From assembly GCF_030272615.1 (NCBI RefSeq), contig NC_081412.1, positions 18,205,932 through 18,269,931 on the forward strand: DNA of 64,000 nucleotides, in the 5' to 3' direction. The position numbers were made by a program, and so were the translations under genes. This DNA is from Cryptomeria japonica (lineage: Eukaryota > Streptophyta > Pinopsida > Cupressales > Cupressaceae). A model generated the notes under the pieces. It was not told where the DNA came from. It saw nothing but the letters and a program-made list of their open reading frames with translations, and searched no databases. Shown piece by piece: positions 29,989 through 43,620 of the stretch. Every line of letters begins with the position of its first letter. Position 1 is the first letter of the stretch.

Positions 29989-32934
29989 TGTGAAGTAACA
30001 CAATGGACCACTGAGAGGGGGGTGAATAAGTGGTAATCAAAAACTTCAACTAATCAAAAGATTTAAACTCTAATCACATTAAGTTATGAGTAGAGAAATT
30101 AAACTAATCAACACACACACACATAAGAGACAAACTCATAATACCAGATATACGAGGAAAAACCAATGTGGAGAAAAACTCGGTGAGAAATGTTGCTGGA
30201 GTCTACTACTCTAATCCAGCCTCACAAGTAAAACTAATTACAACATTTAGGAAACCAACCCAAGGAGCACCAAACCAAAGAAGCACCAACCCCTACATTT
30301 TATGGGTAGCAACCCCTAATCTGAGCAACCACTCATAGATTTACAATGAATATAAATTTCAAATATAAATTAAGTTGTTGCAAATGAGGTTTTGTAACAT
30401 ACTTTTGTTCTGCTCTCTCTCAGATGTCTTCTTCTATGTTCTCTACTCTTTTTCATCTTTCACTCTATTCTTTGATCTCTTCTCTCTCCTCTATGTTTTT
30501 CTCTTCTATGCTCTATTTTTCTTTGCACATTCTAGTCACTAGTCTCTGTTGCACTCTCTGCTTCTACAGATTTCTCTATCCTTTTGTTTACGACAAAAAC
30601 AATACACTTTCTACTCATACAACACCACACACACACCTGGTTGACTAGTTGATATCTTTCTATTTCCCCTCTATCTCTGTCTCAACAACCACACCTACTC
30701 ATGTCAGGACACATTTATAGCCTTTCTCAATCAGCTTTGCACAGAGCAATATTTTTTCCTCCAAATCTGCAATTTAAAAATAATTCTTCTATATCTCTAC
30801 AGCAGATTGGACTCTCTTTCTTGGCGACCATATGCATTAAATACCAATTCTCTATTTTCTGACTATTCTCTGTACTTAGTTTTCTATATTTAGAAAAATC
30901 AATCTATCTCACAAGATCTGATATCCCTCCTATTGATAATCATGAGCCACACACCAATTTGCTACAAATCCACCATCAATGCATTCTCCAACCTCTATAT
31001 AGATTGGATCGATCAAAGCCTCATTTGAATGCAAGAACACCATCAACTCTGACTGTAGTATTGCAACAATTTTATTCAACCACTTAGAATACACATGTCA
31101 TCATAATCATCATCCAGATCACTCAATCAAGCCTGGTCAACCACCATGTAGGACTTTGTGACAATCGAGCTGCAAATGTGGCATGCTTTGTAGATAAACA
31201 TTGGGTTGACAACTAGCGATCATGTCGATTCACTCTATGACCTTATGCATGGAAGATTTTCTCATCGGAGAAACTCTCTCTCATACCCTCTATCTCTTGG
31301 ATTTTGCTTCCCTCAAGGTCATCGCTGAGAGTCACACCACTTGTCTAGCTAGAATAGATCCATCAACATGATTTCAACTATCAAGCAGAGATTTGAAACA
31401 TTACACCGTAGAACAAAGTCTCTTCGATGTCTTCAATCAATCATTAACACTTATCGATAACAGTCTCCCTGATGAGAAAAATTGTCAGCCTTATCGATAA
31501 GAGAACAATTATCGATAAAAGATCCAAGAAGTCACATCGAAGAGAAAAGTCACTCTGATGTCTTTAGTTAATAAACATCAACAATAGTCTCTCCCATCAA
31601 TATGTCTTGACTTCTTACTCACATCGGGGTAACTCAACTCGATGTATCTCCCTGTAGTTCTATAGACATGACTTTTATTGTTAGGTTGTCGATTGGGATC
31701 TCACACCACTTTTATAACTCACTCCAATGATCATCCATCAGATAGATTCTTCCTGATAACCTTCTAATGCCTTTAGTTCCTCTCATTGTACACGTCAGCC
31801 TAAGTCATCTTGATGTTCCTCTATACTTAATCCATCGCTATGAGTTATGCTGAGATCTTTTCAAAAACTTCCAAATGATATCAGCCTGACTCTTTCTAAT
31901 GGTATTGATCTCGCTGATTCATTTGGATCATCTCACTATACACATCGGGGTGACTTAACCCGATACGCCTCCATTTTATTTTATTGATATGACTTGCACT
32001 GTTAGGCAAACTTCTATAATCTCACCCTGGCTATATAACTCTTGTCAATGTTAAACTCATCGAACAAACTCTTCCCAATCAAAACTCCACCTGTAGATTT
32101 GTATCGACATGACATATGAAGTTGTGTTGACAACTTTGAGCTCACTCTGACAAAGATCATCATATCGATATAGTTTTTATGTTTGTCTGTTGGTATGTCT
32201 CTGCCCGATTTCAGTGCAAAGTTCATTTTCCACAACAGGACCCCCTATCGGTGCAACATGATGAGGTCTCCCTCATCATAAGTTATCATATGTAGAGAAT
32301 ATGACTTCCAAAATTGGTCAAAGTCACACCAATGAATAGAAAACATACTCCACAACCTCATCGGCAAGACACACTCCGATAAGACTATTCTAACCCATCA
32401 TCGGCTAGAGTCACACATATCACATAGACCAAAGATAATTCAAGATCACTACGTAGATCAGCAAGATTTACACTAATCAAGTCACTAAAAGGGACTTCTC
32501 TAGCATATCTCAGATCAGCCAGAGTCTCACCAATGCAATTGCCTATAGAACATCCAAGAGCCTTTCCTAGATTGACTAGAATCTCACCGATATGAACTCT
32601 TGTCATTATTCTCATCGGTAAGACTTTCCAGGGTCTCATTGATCTACTTCTTCTTTTTTATTTTGATCTTATTATGGAGAATTCATCATCTTGCAACTTT
32701 GTCCTATCTGATGTCTCTTCATGCCTTTACATCTCTCTACATCTTGATCTAGTGGGTGTCCTACAAGTCTGTATCACAATTATGTGGGTTATGTGGATGT
32801 CAAGTTGTTCCTCTGCATATTCTTTGTCATACAACACTTGTTCTCTAGGAAACATATCATCTCTACTATTGACATCAATCAACTCACTCATGCACACACA
32901 CATGTTGACATCAATGACAACTTCAATGCCAACA
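29989..32934 (-). mobile_element. Long LTR (about 2.9 kb) of a minus-strand copia element
   Basis: Read on the minus strand, TGTTGGCATTGAAGTTGTCA starts directly after the PPT, and the far end carries the inverted C-tract motif (CCACTGAGAGGGGGGTGAAT at about 30008-30027). The left boundary (TGTGAAGTAACACAATGG) is approximate. It contains many short ATCGG/CGATGT-type repeats between 31200 and 32620 and no credible coding region. Confidence 0.65.
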
Positions 32935-33000
32935 ATCTCCCCCTTTGGCATTTATGTCAACACGAATCATCACTCTCCCCCTTTGACAATAATGGAAAAG
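32935..33000 (-). promoter_or_regulatory. Polypurine tracts of the minus-strand element
   Basis: On the plus strand ATCTCCCCCTTTGGCAT (32935-32951) abuts the LTR and CTCTCCCCCTTTGACAAT lies about 35 bp further in. They read as purine tracts on the minus strand. Confidence 0.75.
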
Positions 33001-35961
33001 GGTTTGTCTACCAACACACTCAGACATGTTATTCTCCCACTATGAATCTATAGTATATAATATGAAATATATCTCAAACTTTGTGTGCCTTGACTTTTCT
33101 GTGCATTTATCCCCCTAGGACACATGAGTGTATACACCACTATATCTAGATGAACCATTATTGCAATATATGTTGGGAGAGATCCAACATTACTTAAATA
33201 AACTCTGATCAAGTCCGCTCATCTTTCCCTATGGTCCACTATCAGTCATATATACTTTGTTGATCCTGAATTGGCAATAATTTGTCTCCCCCTAGGAAGC
33301 AAAACCAATACACTCCACTTTCCATTTCTCTGCTTTAAGGATTTGACAAAATTTATTCTTTGTTTTCACATCTGTTCCATTCTTCTTCCATTTCCTTGAA
33401 CCAATATGCATTTCTGTGGCTTATCCTCAATATTGTCCACTTTATATTGTTATCTTTGTCCTTTGTGCCTACTGCATCAATCAATACTCTTGCAGTCTAT
33501 GTCCTTGCATTTTTAGCTGCACCATTCTGATTAACCGATTGATCCAATGATTTTCATCCCATCATACTTAAGAAGAGTATTATCACCAATGTCAATGAGG
33601 AAAAATATATGCCAAACCCTTTCAATCTCTTTCATATGCAAGTTATGTTGTAACATTTTTGCTTACAATAGTTATTTGTAACCATTTAGCATAAGCCTTC
33701 TAACTAGCTTCTACTCTTGCATCCATGCACAAACTCATATATGTGAGTGTGCAATCACAAACAGATGTCATACAAGAAAAATATAAATGCCAACAATTTC
33801 AAAGGATGATAATCCACCAATGCACAAAATCTGTAACTTAAAATAACTATAACAAATATACAACATCTTGACTAACTCAACATCAACTATAAAATTTGTC
33901 ATCTCATCTTCTTCCTTCATGTCTTCTTCTTAGAGTGTATTTTCCTCATATCTGCAGCATCATGTCCTTCTACTAATCCATTTTAAAAATCTTGGGGGTG
34001 GATGATGTGGTCAATATGTTTCTCCCTCTAAGTTCCTGCATCTCTTTAAACTCTAGGAGATATCACTTGTGCATGAAATGCACTATTCTAACTCATGGAA
34101 GCATTCTTTCTTATCTCATCTCCTTGGCTGCACTTCCTCCTCTAGGTTTGCCAAATCTCCCTCTATCTCTTATTTGCAACTTTTAGAGCAGCATTGATCA
34201 TCTTCCTTTGATTGACTACCCTTTATTTATAAAGCTTTGCGATGTGGCCAAAATTTTTGCAATCGTAGCATATTGTGTTCATTCCAAACAAAGGAGTAGA
34301 GGATTTTCTGCTGAATTGATTTGTTCTACTTCTCCAAACCATGCCATTTTTGTCAGTAGCTGATAAACAAATAGAATTTCTTGACCTTCTAAGAGTACTT
34401 TTGTTTTTGATCCATGCATGTCTTTGTCTCTCATATGTTTTATCACCTCTTATATGCTAACCATAGATGTTATACTTTACATTTTTGTTGAAAGAGGAAG
34501 AGTAGGGGCTTCCATATGACTGATATGAATTTCTTCTACATTAATTAATCCTATGACCAATTTTATTGCAAATATAACATCAATATTTATATTTCTTGGA
34601 GCATCAAATGGACTCTTCCTATCATAGATGGGAGCATATCTATGCATGTGTCTACAAATAAACATAATGTGCCCATATGATTTACATCTTTGATAAACTA
34701 CATTTTCATTTCTAGAAAATGCACCTTGATCATTCCTAGGCCCTTTTCTACATCCACTTGCCCTATGACCATAACTTTTACATTCAAAACAATAACCAAA
34801 GAAATAAGGATTTTAACTTACAATTTTCTTTTTCTAGACGTGTGGAGATCTTGTTGACCGATTTCCTACATTTTTTCTTCTTCTTTTGTTGATCCTAAGA
34901 TATTCATTTGTAGCAGTCATATGTTTTGATTTTCTCATGTTCTCAGTCTTGTGTGTAGCAGCATAGTTTGATCTTCTATATCTCCTTCTTGGGTTCTTAT
35001 CTCTCTTGAAACCGTCTTCATTTAGCTTGCCTTTACCCTTTTTATGAGAATTATTCTTTCTTGCAGCAACAACCTGTACTTTCAAACTTTCAGTAGTGGT
35101 GGTTAGATCGATTTTCTTTCTTGGAGCATTCTTGACTGTGAAGGTTTGTCCTTGACCATTCAAGCTTGAAGATACAAAATTTATGTCCCAATTTGATGAC
35201 TTGACACTAGTAGAACATTGGCCAACCTCACAACCTAAACCAATAGTACATTTGTTGATTTTTTTCTTGCTCAACATCTTGTCCAGAGTGTCAGTGCTGC
35301 CACCAAACTTGATTCTTACTGTGAGTTCTTCTTGGCACTTCTCAAGCTCTTTCCTGAGATTTGTAACTTCATCTTCTAGCCTTTGACACTCCTTTCCTTT
35401 TGTTTCAACTTCTAGCTCTAACTCCTCACACCTTCTCTTCTTTACATCAAAATCTGATGTTATTCCTTCACATATCCTTTTGGCTTCTTCTAGTTGAGTT
35501 GTCAATGTCTTGATATTCTCATTGGAATATTTAAGACATTTTCTTAGTTGATCATAGTTCTCTTGGACTGTATTCTTATAATTTTTATATTCCTTCCTAA
35601 CATTTTTCAATTCTTCAAGGAAACTTACCTGCTCACCTTCAAGATCAACTTTAGCCTCAATTTATTCACCTTCTCCATCACTGCTAAAAGGGTCATGTTT
35701 GTTGGATTGAGATGCACTGTCACAACTTGATGTAATCATATCGCCTTGGATCTCTTGTGCCATGAATAGATGTGTTTCATTTTCATCTTCATTGTAACAA
35801 CTAATAGATATTCTTTGACCATCTATACATTTATCTACTCCATTAATCTTCTTCCTCTCACAATCTTATCCAGCAGTGGTAGGCTCTTCACCATATACTC
35901 TCTTCAGTTTATCCCATACACTCTTTGCAGATTTGCATTTCTTGATTCTCCAAAATACTGA
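33001..35961 (-). pseudogene. gag-only internal region of the minus-strand copia element
   Basis: Read from higher to lower coordinates: capsid-type sequence (FWRIKKCKSAKSVWDKLKRV, then YGEEP), a long coiled coil (35610 downward, LTTQLEEAKRICEG), a basic region, and zinc knuckles: CFECKSYGHRASGC near 34750, then degenerate ones (CKSYGHIMFIC; ICYDCKNFGHIAKLY, where the last Cys is Tyr). From about 34100 to 33000 nothing of pol is detectable before the PPT. The capsid start continues at 39099-39180 beyond a 3.1-kb insertion. This is a gag-only, non-autonomous element, broken by several stops. Confidence 0.75.
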
Positions 35962-38900
35962 TGTAGATGTCCAAAATTAACTAAATTAAATATTTAATTA
36001 ATTTTATCCTTTCTAAATAGTTAATTAATTTAATTATGTTACCTTAATTCTCAGAATTAATTTAATTAATATTATCACTATAGTCCAATAATTGATTTAT
36101 TAAATAAATTGATTATTCCTTATTCTTCTAAAGTCATAAAAATAATTAATTCCTCCAAGTTCCCTTTTAGTTAATTAATGACAATTAATTAACTAATTCA
36201 TGTGATTCCTACAAATCACTTTCCCTAATTTCTCATCAAGCTAATTGATTCTTCTAGAAACCTCATTATCATTATTTCCCAATTTTTAATTCTTCCACTC
36301 ATTCTCTCTCCTCTTGTCAAATCCTTCTAAAAATCCCACTTGTCGTATAATCTCTCATTAACCCACCTAATAATCCCTCCTAATCATTTTCTAGTGGCTA
36401 ATCCTTATGATTAGCCACCAAGTCAACCAATAGCCATAAATGGATAAATCCTCTTGTCCCCTCCTCACCTTCCAACCTTAAATGCACCCAATTCAATCAT
36501 TTCAAGGATTTAAAAATATCACTCTCCCGTGTCTCTCACCTTCCCAAGAAATTTTTAATTCCTTTTCCCATTTCCTTTCCCCATGCAAGTCCTTATTTTG
36601 GGAATTTTTAATTCCCTTGTTCTCTCTCCAAGGAATTTTTAATTTGTTTTATTCCCCTAAGGTACTTGAGGGTATTTTCCCTATCCACCTCGTAGAGTGT
36701 GGAGACAAGAACTTCATTTATGGAAAATCTCTTGGCCTCCACACCTTGTTCTTTCATCTCCTCTCAATCCATGAGCTTCCTCTCCTTCAATCTCCACCCT
36801 TGATTCATCTTTAATCTTGACTATCCATTCATCCCCCTTCAAATCTATAAATTGGGGTCTCCTCTGCTTCATTTCATATCTCCAATCTGTGAAATATTAT
36901 GATGTTTGTGCACCTAATTTGTTGGAGGCCTGCAAGACAACAAGAAAACATCAAATGCACCCATGAAACATTATATCAAGAAATCTAAATGAAGAAAATA
37001 TGTTCATCAAAATAAAATTGCTCAAAACCGTCTTTGTTGGCAAATGCACACTCCAATGAGAAATTGTAGGTGATTGAAGGTTTTGTCATTGATGGCAACC
37101 TTGCAATCATATGATACCGGCAAGACAATTATACCGGCACCGGCAACAACAAACTCTACACCGGCACACAGAACACTGGCGGTGAAAGAAAGGATACCGG
37201 CACCCAGGCCGACAGGAATTTTATTTGTAATATAGTTTGTAATTAATTGTAAAATCATTGTAAGCCGACATGGTGAGTTGTAAGATGACTCATATATGTA
37301 TGAGATCATTATAGAACATTTGATATATGAAGGATAGGTGAAATAATGCAGACCTAATATGCGAATTTTAGGTTAAGGGTTTATGTATGCAACAGAGCTG
37401 AAACCAGTACTGGATCTGGCATAGCAGATGCTATTTTGAAGTAGTACAAGACATTGGATTATTATAATCCATTTTTGTAAGTCAGTGTGACTTCCTTTTG
37501 TAATTGAGCAGTGAGCTCTAGGCACTTGGCCTTCCTGCATGTACAGGCCCCTATTGTAGGAGTAATATTCCCTTATTGGCTAGTAAGTGAATATTGTGGG
37601 TCACAAATCCCACACCAGGTTTCCTCATTAAACTATTGTGTTATGGTGTGATTTTCATGTGGTTGTTGTTATTCTTGTTTACTGCATTATTTTTAGTTTA
37701 CCGGTACATAGTATTGATATGCTTTACATGTTTTAATTCAAGTAAATTAAGAAACCGGTTAGATACTGATTCACCCCCCCTCTTAGTATCTTTGGGAATC
37801 CTAACAATTGGTTTATCGGTACTCAGTATTGATATGCTTTACATGTTTTAATTCAAGTAAATTAAGAAACCAGTTAGATATTGATTCACCCCCCCCCCTC
37901 TCAGTATCTTTGGGAATCCTAACAGTCTCATGGTCCTCTATCTCCAAGGATCTTCAAGATTCAAGGTGGACCTCACTTGGAAGAGCAGTTGATCTTTAAG
38001 ATGACAACCTAAAGAACAAGATTGAAGGATGAACTAGAATCAAAATGGATGCAACTAAGATCCTAGTGTTTTGATGAAAAACTATGGATATGATATGCAA
38101 TATGGAGGTGTTTTTCCAAATTTAAAGATTAAGTGATGTAATTAAACTAAGATGAAGATGAGAATGCTATAGAATTGATATGAAATTAAGCCAAATGATT
38201 AATCTAAAACATGATATGATATAAACTATAATGCAATTAGGATGGCCTCCATGCTTGAGAGGTGAACAATGAGAGCTCCTTGATAATCTAGACAACAAAA
38301 AAACTATAATATGGATGCATACAAAGTGGATCTCTCTCCTTTAGACATGACACAAGGGCTCATCTTATAGAGTTGAAGGCTCGAAAACCAATGGTCAAGA
38401 TTGAATATTGATAAAGGGATAAGATTTAAAGGGAATGTGGTCCCAGTTTGAAGGCTTAACCTTGTGACAAGTGTCACAAGGGGAAGTGGGTTTAGAAGTC
38501 AATGTGGTCCCACATGTGTGAGCACATCTTGGGAAGAACAAATTTCTTAGGTAAAAGGGGGATATGTGCTCACACATGTGTGAGCAACCTTGGGAAGAAC
38601 AAAGTGGATTAATTAGGATAATGAGAGGATTAGATATATTCTAGAAGGATATTAGAATGCTAATGAGAAATGTAGGAGAATGCAAGTGGAGGGAAATAGG
38701 CATTTTAAGATAAAATAAAAGGTTTATTTTAGCCAAAAAGGCTGCAACTTGCATTTGTAGGATTTTGCAAGTGGGGGATTATTCACAAATAAATAATGGT
38801 TTATTTAAATGTAAATGAATTTTTAATCAAATGCAAATTCAATTAAAAGGGAAAAGACAATTAATTAAATAAATAGGATATATTCAATTAAGTGGGTAAA

Positions 38901-39098
38901 GGGTACTTAACCAAACCTTAGTTTAATTAATGGGTTAGATTGGAAGAAAGGGTAATTAATCAAATCTTTAATTTAATTAATAGGTCAATTAGAAGAATGG
39001 GGATATTAATTAAACCTTAGTCTAATTAATAGGTGATTAAATGATGATTAAATAAATAAAATCCATTTAATTAGTTGTGCAAGTTTTAGGTGTCTACA
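35962..39098. mobile_element. Insertion in gag: two LTR-like halves in opposite orientation
   Basis: The gag reading is split between 35961 and 39099 (…LLKLC.VDS before, VFWRIKK after). The left edge reads TGTAGATGTCCAAAATTAAC; the right edge, inverted, reads TGTAGACACCTAAAACTTGC. Both resemble the start of the TGTAGTCAC solo LTRs. A forward TATA-like CTATAAATTGG lies near 36845 and an inverted CTCTATAAGATGAG near 38371. The segment is therefore either two LTRs head to head or one unusual LTR with long TG…CA termini. Family A LTR sequence (37035-37924) inserted into it later. Confidence 0.5.
37035..37924 (+). mobile_element. Family A composite LTR (LTR + 6 nt of PBS + second LTR tail)
   Basis: A 772-bp family A LTR (TGTTGGCAAATGCACACTCC to CTAACA, 37806) is followed by ATTGGT, the first six bases of the PBS region, and then directly by a second copy of the last 112 bp of the LTR ending CTAACA at 37924. 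Flanks GTCTT (37030-37034) and GTCTC (37925-37929) are the target duplication. The whole internal region was lost by a junction inside the PBS and the 3' LTR. Confidence 0.85.
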
Positions 39099-39180
39099 CT
39101 GTCAACATAGCTTTAGCAATCCATCAAGAGAAACATCACTATAGGCAAATATCCACTTAGTATCCATTGCATCCATATCA

Positions 39181-42100
39181 TGTTGGCATTGTGTTGTCAT
39201 TGATGTCAACCAACTTTATGGTCATTGGAGTCAACTGGTATGCAAGTTAGTCACTGGTATACATGTCAGTGTTGGGGAAAAGAAACTGATACCCAGTATA
39301 TAAGTTGGTGTTAACCGGTGAGTTGGCATTGGAGATAGTTGGCATTATGGAAATGTCAACCAGTGAGTGATGTGTTGGCAGTGTGTTGTTTCCAACCAAT
39401 AAGCATGTGACCAGTAAGAAAGCAAGGTTGATCCAATAAAGAATGTGTAGGCAACCAGTATGTAGTTTGATGTCATATAGGAGGACTCCCACCAGATAAA
39501 TATGCTATCCTAGGATGAAGAGAAGAATGACATATAGTGTGCTCAACTGGATTATATGTTTGGTTGAAGTTGTATCTGCTCAAATAGGGAAGTCATATTG
39601 GTGCAATACTAAAAGCAGAGAGAAAAATGTAATGACTGATGGTATGATGAAAGAATAAGTATCCGGTAGAATACTGAGAGGGGGGGGGGGTTGAATCAGT
39701 ATATTGAAAAACTGATACAGAGTTCCCAAACTCAAATTCAATCTCACAAAGTAAACTTATCTCAATCAAAATCAATAGTCATATAAAAATACTTGTCATT
39801 TACCGGTTTGACTATTCTATCAACTTAATAGTAAAACAACTTCAATATTTATGTAAATAAACAATTCTTAAACATAACTCAACATAGTCATCCTTCAATG
39901 CTACATCAGAAATTAATCTAATCAACATGTAACATCACATCCACAAAAGCATTCACCATTTGACACAAATATTTATACGTGGAAAACCCAAATACGTAAA
40001 AACCACGATGAGATGGGACTCACAAAGATAGCTATCTGAACTCTTCTGAAGTTCGCCTTGTTAGGAGCCAAAGCTTGTTAAAGCTTTACAATAAGTCCTA
40101 TTAAGAATTAATTCTTGTTTAGGAATCACCCAGTTAAGGGATTTTCAAATATGCCTTTATGAAAAAGCACAATACCCTTTTAGGAGTAACCTCGCTAGAG
40201 AATTTAAGAATCCAAGCTAATGGACCACCTTGTTAGAGGATTTAATGAGTAACCAAGCTTGTTAGAGCTTACCCGGTTAGGGGATTTCACTTCTGTTGTA
40301 ATCGTTAGAAAATAATAGTTTTGTTGATCTATCTAAATAGCACTACATTTTCTTGATTAGATCCTTCTTAAGCTTCAATCTGTCTTTACTCAAAGTACAG
40401 ATCCATCCACCGGTTAGACAACTGCACAATTACAAGTTTCTACCAATCTTGTCAACTTTGCCAACACTTTTACAAACAACTTCATCAACCTTAAATACAC
40501 AAACAATTAGGTTGGTAACACAAGTAAGAACCTAATTCTCATCATCGAGATTACAAATAAGTCGATACAATCTTGACCGTTAGAAATCATAACAATCTCT
40601 TCACATTCTTCAAGACAATTCGAACCGCTCCATGATCACCACTCCATTGGACTTTGTAACTCATCATGCTTTGTGCGTTAGATGCAATCCACTTTTCTCC
40701 TTCCCAAGAAATCAAACAAACACGCTAAATTGATTTGAACTTATCCTTATATACTAATCACACGTATCTCCATCATTTCTGCTCAACATGTAATAAAGCA
40801 ACAAACTTGATCAGTTAGGGTTTACCAATTACATTACATAGACATGTTTAACCCTTCATACCAGTTCACTGGTTTTACTCACAAACTTTACATACCGGTT
40901 ACAACATCTTACAAATCTCTTCTTACTCTCTTCTTACCAGTTTACAAGACAAAAGCAATAATAACAATACCAATAGCAATATCATGAATATCATTATACC
41001 GGTTCAATTGATGTCAATGACAACATATCATTAATGCAATCTATATGCATAATGCCAACAATCTGAAAAATGCTAACAATGAAAAATGGTTCCCACCATT
41101 TATTAGCCAACAGGTGACAAGGATCCACTCCTACTAGGTGTGTGGTAGATTGAGTGCAACGGTCTATGTATTCCTACTAGTGGTTGAAGGCTTATACCAG
41201 ATGACCCAAGTGGAACATGAGTAAGCCTCATGTATATGAAATCAGAGATATGCACTGTATCAACAAGAGAAGGCATGATGAGATATCAGGACAGAAGAGG
41301 AATAGTAAGTTGTGATGAGTTTCTCACTTTGACAAACTGGTTGAGATGAGAACCTGGTTGATGAAGGATAAGGAAAGGTTTTACATCTGCAAACATGGAC
41401 CTACTCTAGATTGCTCATATCAATAGGGATGTTCATATCAACAGAAATGCAAATGTAGATTGGTGCATAACAGTTGGAGATTGATGGCATGGAGTCATCA
41501 AGGATGTTACCAGCATACAAGTAGATGTATTATCAACTGATAAGTAGGTCAACCAATAAGCAAGCAAACAGGCAAAGTGAAAATCTCTTATCGGATGGAG
41601 ATGCGTATGATGATTCACTCCTTGTACATGATGTGATTGGAAAGGCTGGTGACTGGGCTGATATGTTCCAATTGACATAACAAAGAAGAGTTGGAATGAA
41701 GGTTAATTGGTTAGTGTAACTAGTAAGGTAAGATGAATTGGTACGTGTATACTGGTAGTGCACTTAGTCGGTGACTGAACCTGAACCAATATAGTCTGCT
41801 AAGTTGGACACCGACAAAGACACCATGTGGACTCTAGGTGTCAAACATGTTGTGGCACGTGAACCATGCATCGTTGAGGTAGTCGATGATCGGTAAGATA
41901 TTTAATGCAGACTGTGAAAATCATGGGTAGAGTACAGAGGATAGTGGCTCAAAGAATATCGAACAACATAAAATTATGATGCAAGGATCGATGCAGGATG
42001 TCCAAGTGCATATCAGATTTGGTGAAGGAAACCGTGAGATCATTTATAGTGATTAACCAAATCTGAAGTCTAAAAAGATAGGTGACAATTTGCAAAGTTT

Positions 42101-43091
42101 AGGAAATGTGTACTGGAAGTAAGAAAAATGGTGGTGTTGCAAGTTGTACATCCCTAAAACAAGATCTGATTAGATTCAATATGGTTTGTGATCAGTAGAG
42201 AAAAACACAACACACCAAGTTTGAATCTCTATTTTGGTGGGAAAGCACAAGTATAAATGTGCACATCAAAGATCAAAGTTGAGGATGTCAGATGTAGGAT
42301 AACAGAGCGTGAGGATGCGAGAAGAATCAATCAAATTGTAATATGCAGAAGATCATAGTGATTGAGTCTTGGAAGGAGAACTGGTAAGAGGGTTTAACTA
42401 ATGAGGTTAAGGTAACTGGTAAGCTATCACATAATCTAACAGATCATTCAACTGACAATGTCCAAATCAGTAAGAAGGTAGTAGAGAGTGAAGCAGTGCA
42501 GTGTAAGCTTTAGAGGAGTTCCAGGAAGGAAAAAGTAGAAAAGAAGGGGAATTAGAAAGAGAGGGAGAGTAGAGAACCAACATAGAATAGAGAAGGGTTG
42601 AACCAAAAGAGAAGAGTTAAACCAGAAGAGAGAATTAATTGTAATGGTTAAAAAACTCATTTGTAAATGGGTTTTTACTATTATATTGAGTTGATAGCAT
42701 TCATTGGAATCAATGAGTTGGTGCTCCTTTGGGTTGGTGCTCCTTGGGTTGGTGCTCCCTGGGTTGGTGCCCTAAATTAGTAGGGCTTGATTCTCCTTGG
42801 GTTGGTGCCCTAAATGTTGTAATAATGTTGTTTTAGTGTGAGGTTGGATTGGAGCATTAGACTCCAACAATATTTCTTATTGAGGTTTTTCCCACATTGG
42901 TTTTTCCTCGTATATCCAATGATGTGTGATGTGTTATTGTGTGTGCTTGCATTCTGATCTCTTCACCTATCTCACCAGTATATTCACTTAGTGTTTGAAT
43001 TGCTAATTGATACACATATTTAGGACTAAAAGGTTAAGAATATTCATAACCAATTATTCACCCCCCTCTTAGTGGTATCTTGTATTCTACA
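39181..43091 (+). mobile_element. Copia 5' LTR, interrupted by another LTR
   Basis: The LTR starts TGTTGGCATTGTGTTGTCAT directly against the truncated minus-strand gag. It ends with ATTCACCCCCCTCTTAGTGG…TATTCTACA at 43091, followed by a PBS. About 1.4 kb of inverted LTR (about 39661-41060) is inserted. The rest is noncoding, with frequent ACCGGT/AACTGGT repeats and a tandem TTGGGTTGGTGCTCC stretch near 42720-42800. Confidence 0.7.
39661..41060 (-). mobile_element. Inverted LTR inserted in the 39181-43091 LTR
   Basis: On the minus strand it starts TGTTGGCATTATGCATATAG at 41060 and runs to the C-tract motif (AGAATACTGAGAGGGGGG on the plus strand) near 39667. No PPT or internal sequence is attached, so it is a solo LTR; the target duplication could not be fixed, so the left end is approximate. 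It is related to the partial LTR at 50229-50420. Confidence 0.65.
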
Positions 43092-43110
43092 ATTGGTATC
43101 AGAGTGTAGG
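43092..43110 (+). promoter_or_regulatory. Primer binding site
   Basis: ATTGGTATCAGAGTGTAGG directly follows the LTR end TCTACA. TGGTATCAGAG matches the initiator Met tRNA type. Confidence 0.88.
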
Positions 43111-43163
43111 TTCCTAGTTAGATAAGCTTTCTCCAACTTGGGTAGATTCTGGTGTGTAAATGT

Positions 43164-43620
43164 AATGGTGGAACTTGAGTCAATCCCTACTTTGGTGTTT
43201 GAAGGTTCAAACTATTTTGTTTGGAGTTGTAGAATGGAAGTCTGCCTATCCTCTTTAGGCTATGATGTTTGGATGTCAGTTGTAAATGGCTACTCTAGCC
43301 TTTCTAGTCCTCCTACCAATTTTGAAGCAAAAAGAAGATATAAGTGCAATGCTGAAGCAATGAAGGCCATTCTCAGTGGGATTTCTGATGATGTTTCTTC
43401 AAAGGTGGATAAGAAGCTCTATGGAAATGAGCCTACCACTACTGGACTAGATTGTGGAAGCGAGAAGGACAATGAGACAAACACATGTGTAGGTGATACA
43501 TATAGGCCAGTTGTTGTAGCAATGATGAAGAGGAAACTTATCTACTCATGGCTCATGAGACATAAAATGAGATGCACACATCAAAAAGTGATCATGCAGA
43601 TCAATCCTACTGGCAAGATT
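43164..43620 (+). pseudogene. gag N-terminus (capsid-type), truncated
   Basis: MVELESIPTLVFEGSNYFVW is a typical copia Gag start (the GxNYxxW block), followed by WMSVVNGYSSLSSPPTNFEA and ILSGISDDVSSKVDKKLYGN. A jump to NEPTTTGLDCGSEKDNETNT suggests an internal deletion. The sequence runs into an inverted LTR at about 43620, so most of this element is lost. Confidence 0.85.

Noticed and set aside
30424-33053. Several short ORFs inside the 29989-32934 LTR (e.g. Ser/Cys-rich 30424-30648, 32674-33045)
   Set aside because: They lie in LTR sequence, overlap each other in different frames and carry no recognisable domain.
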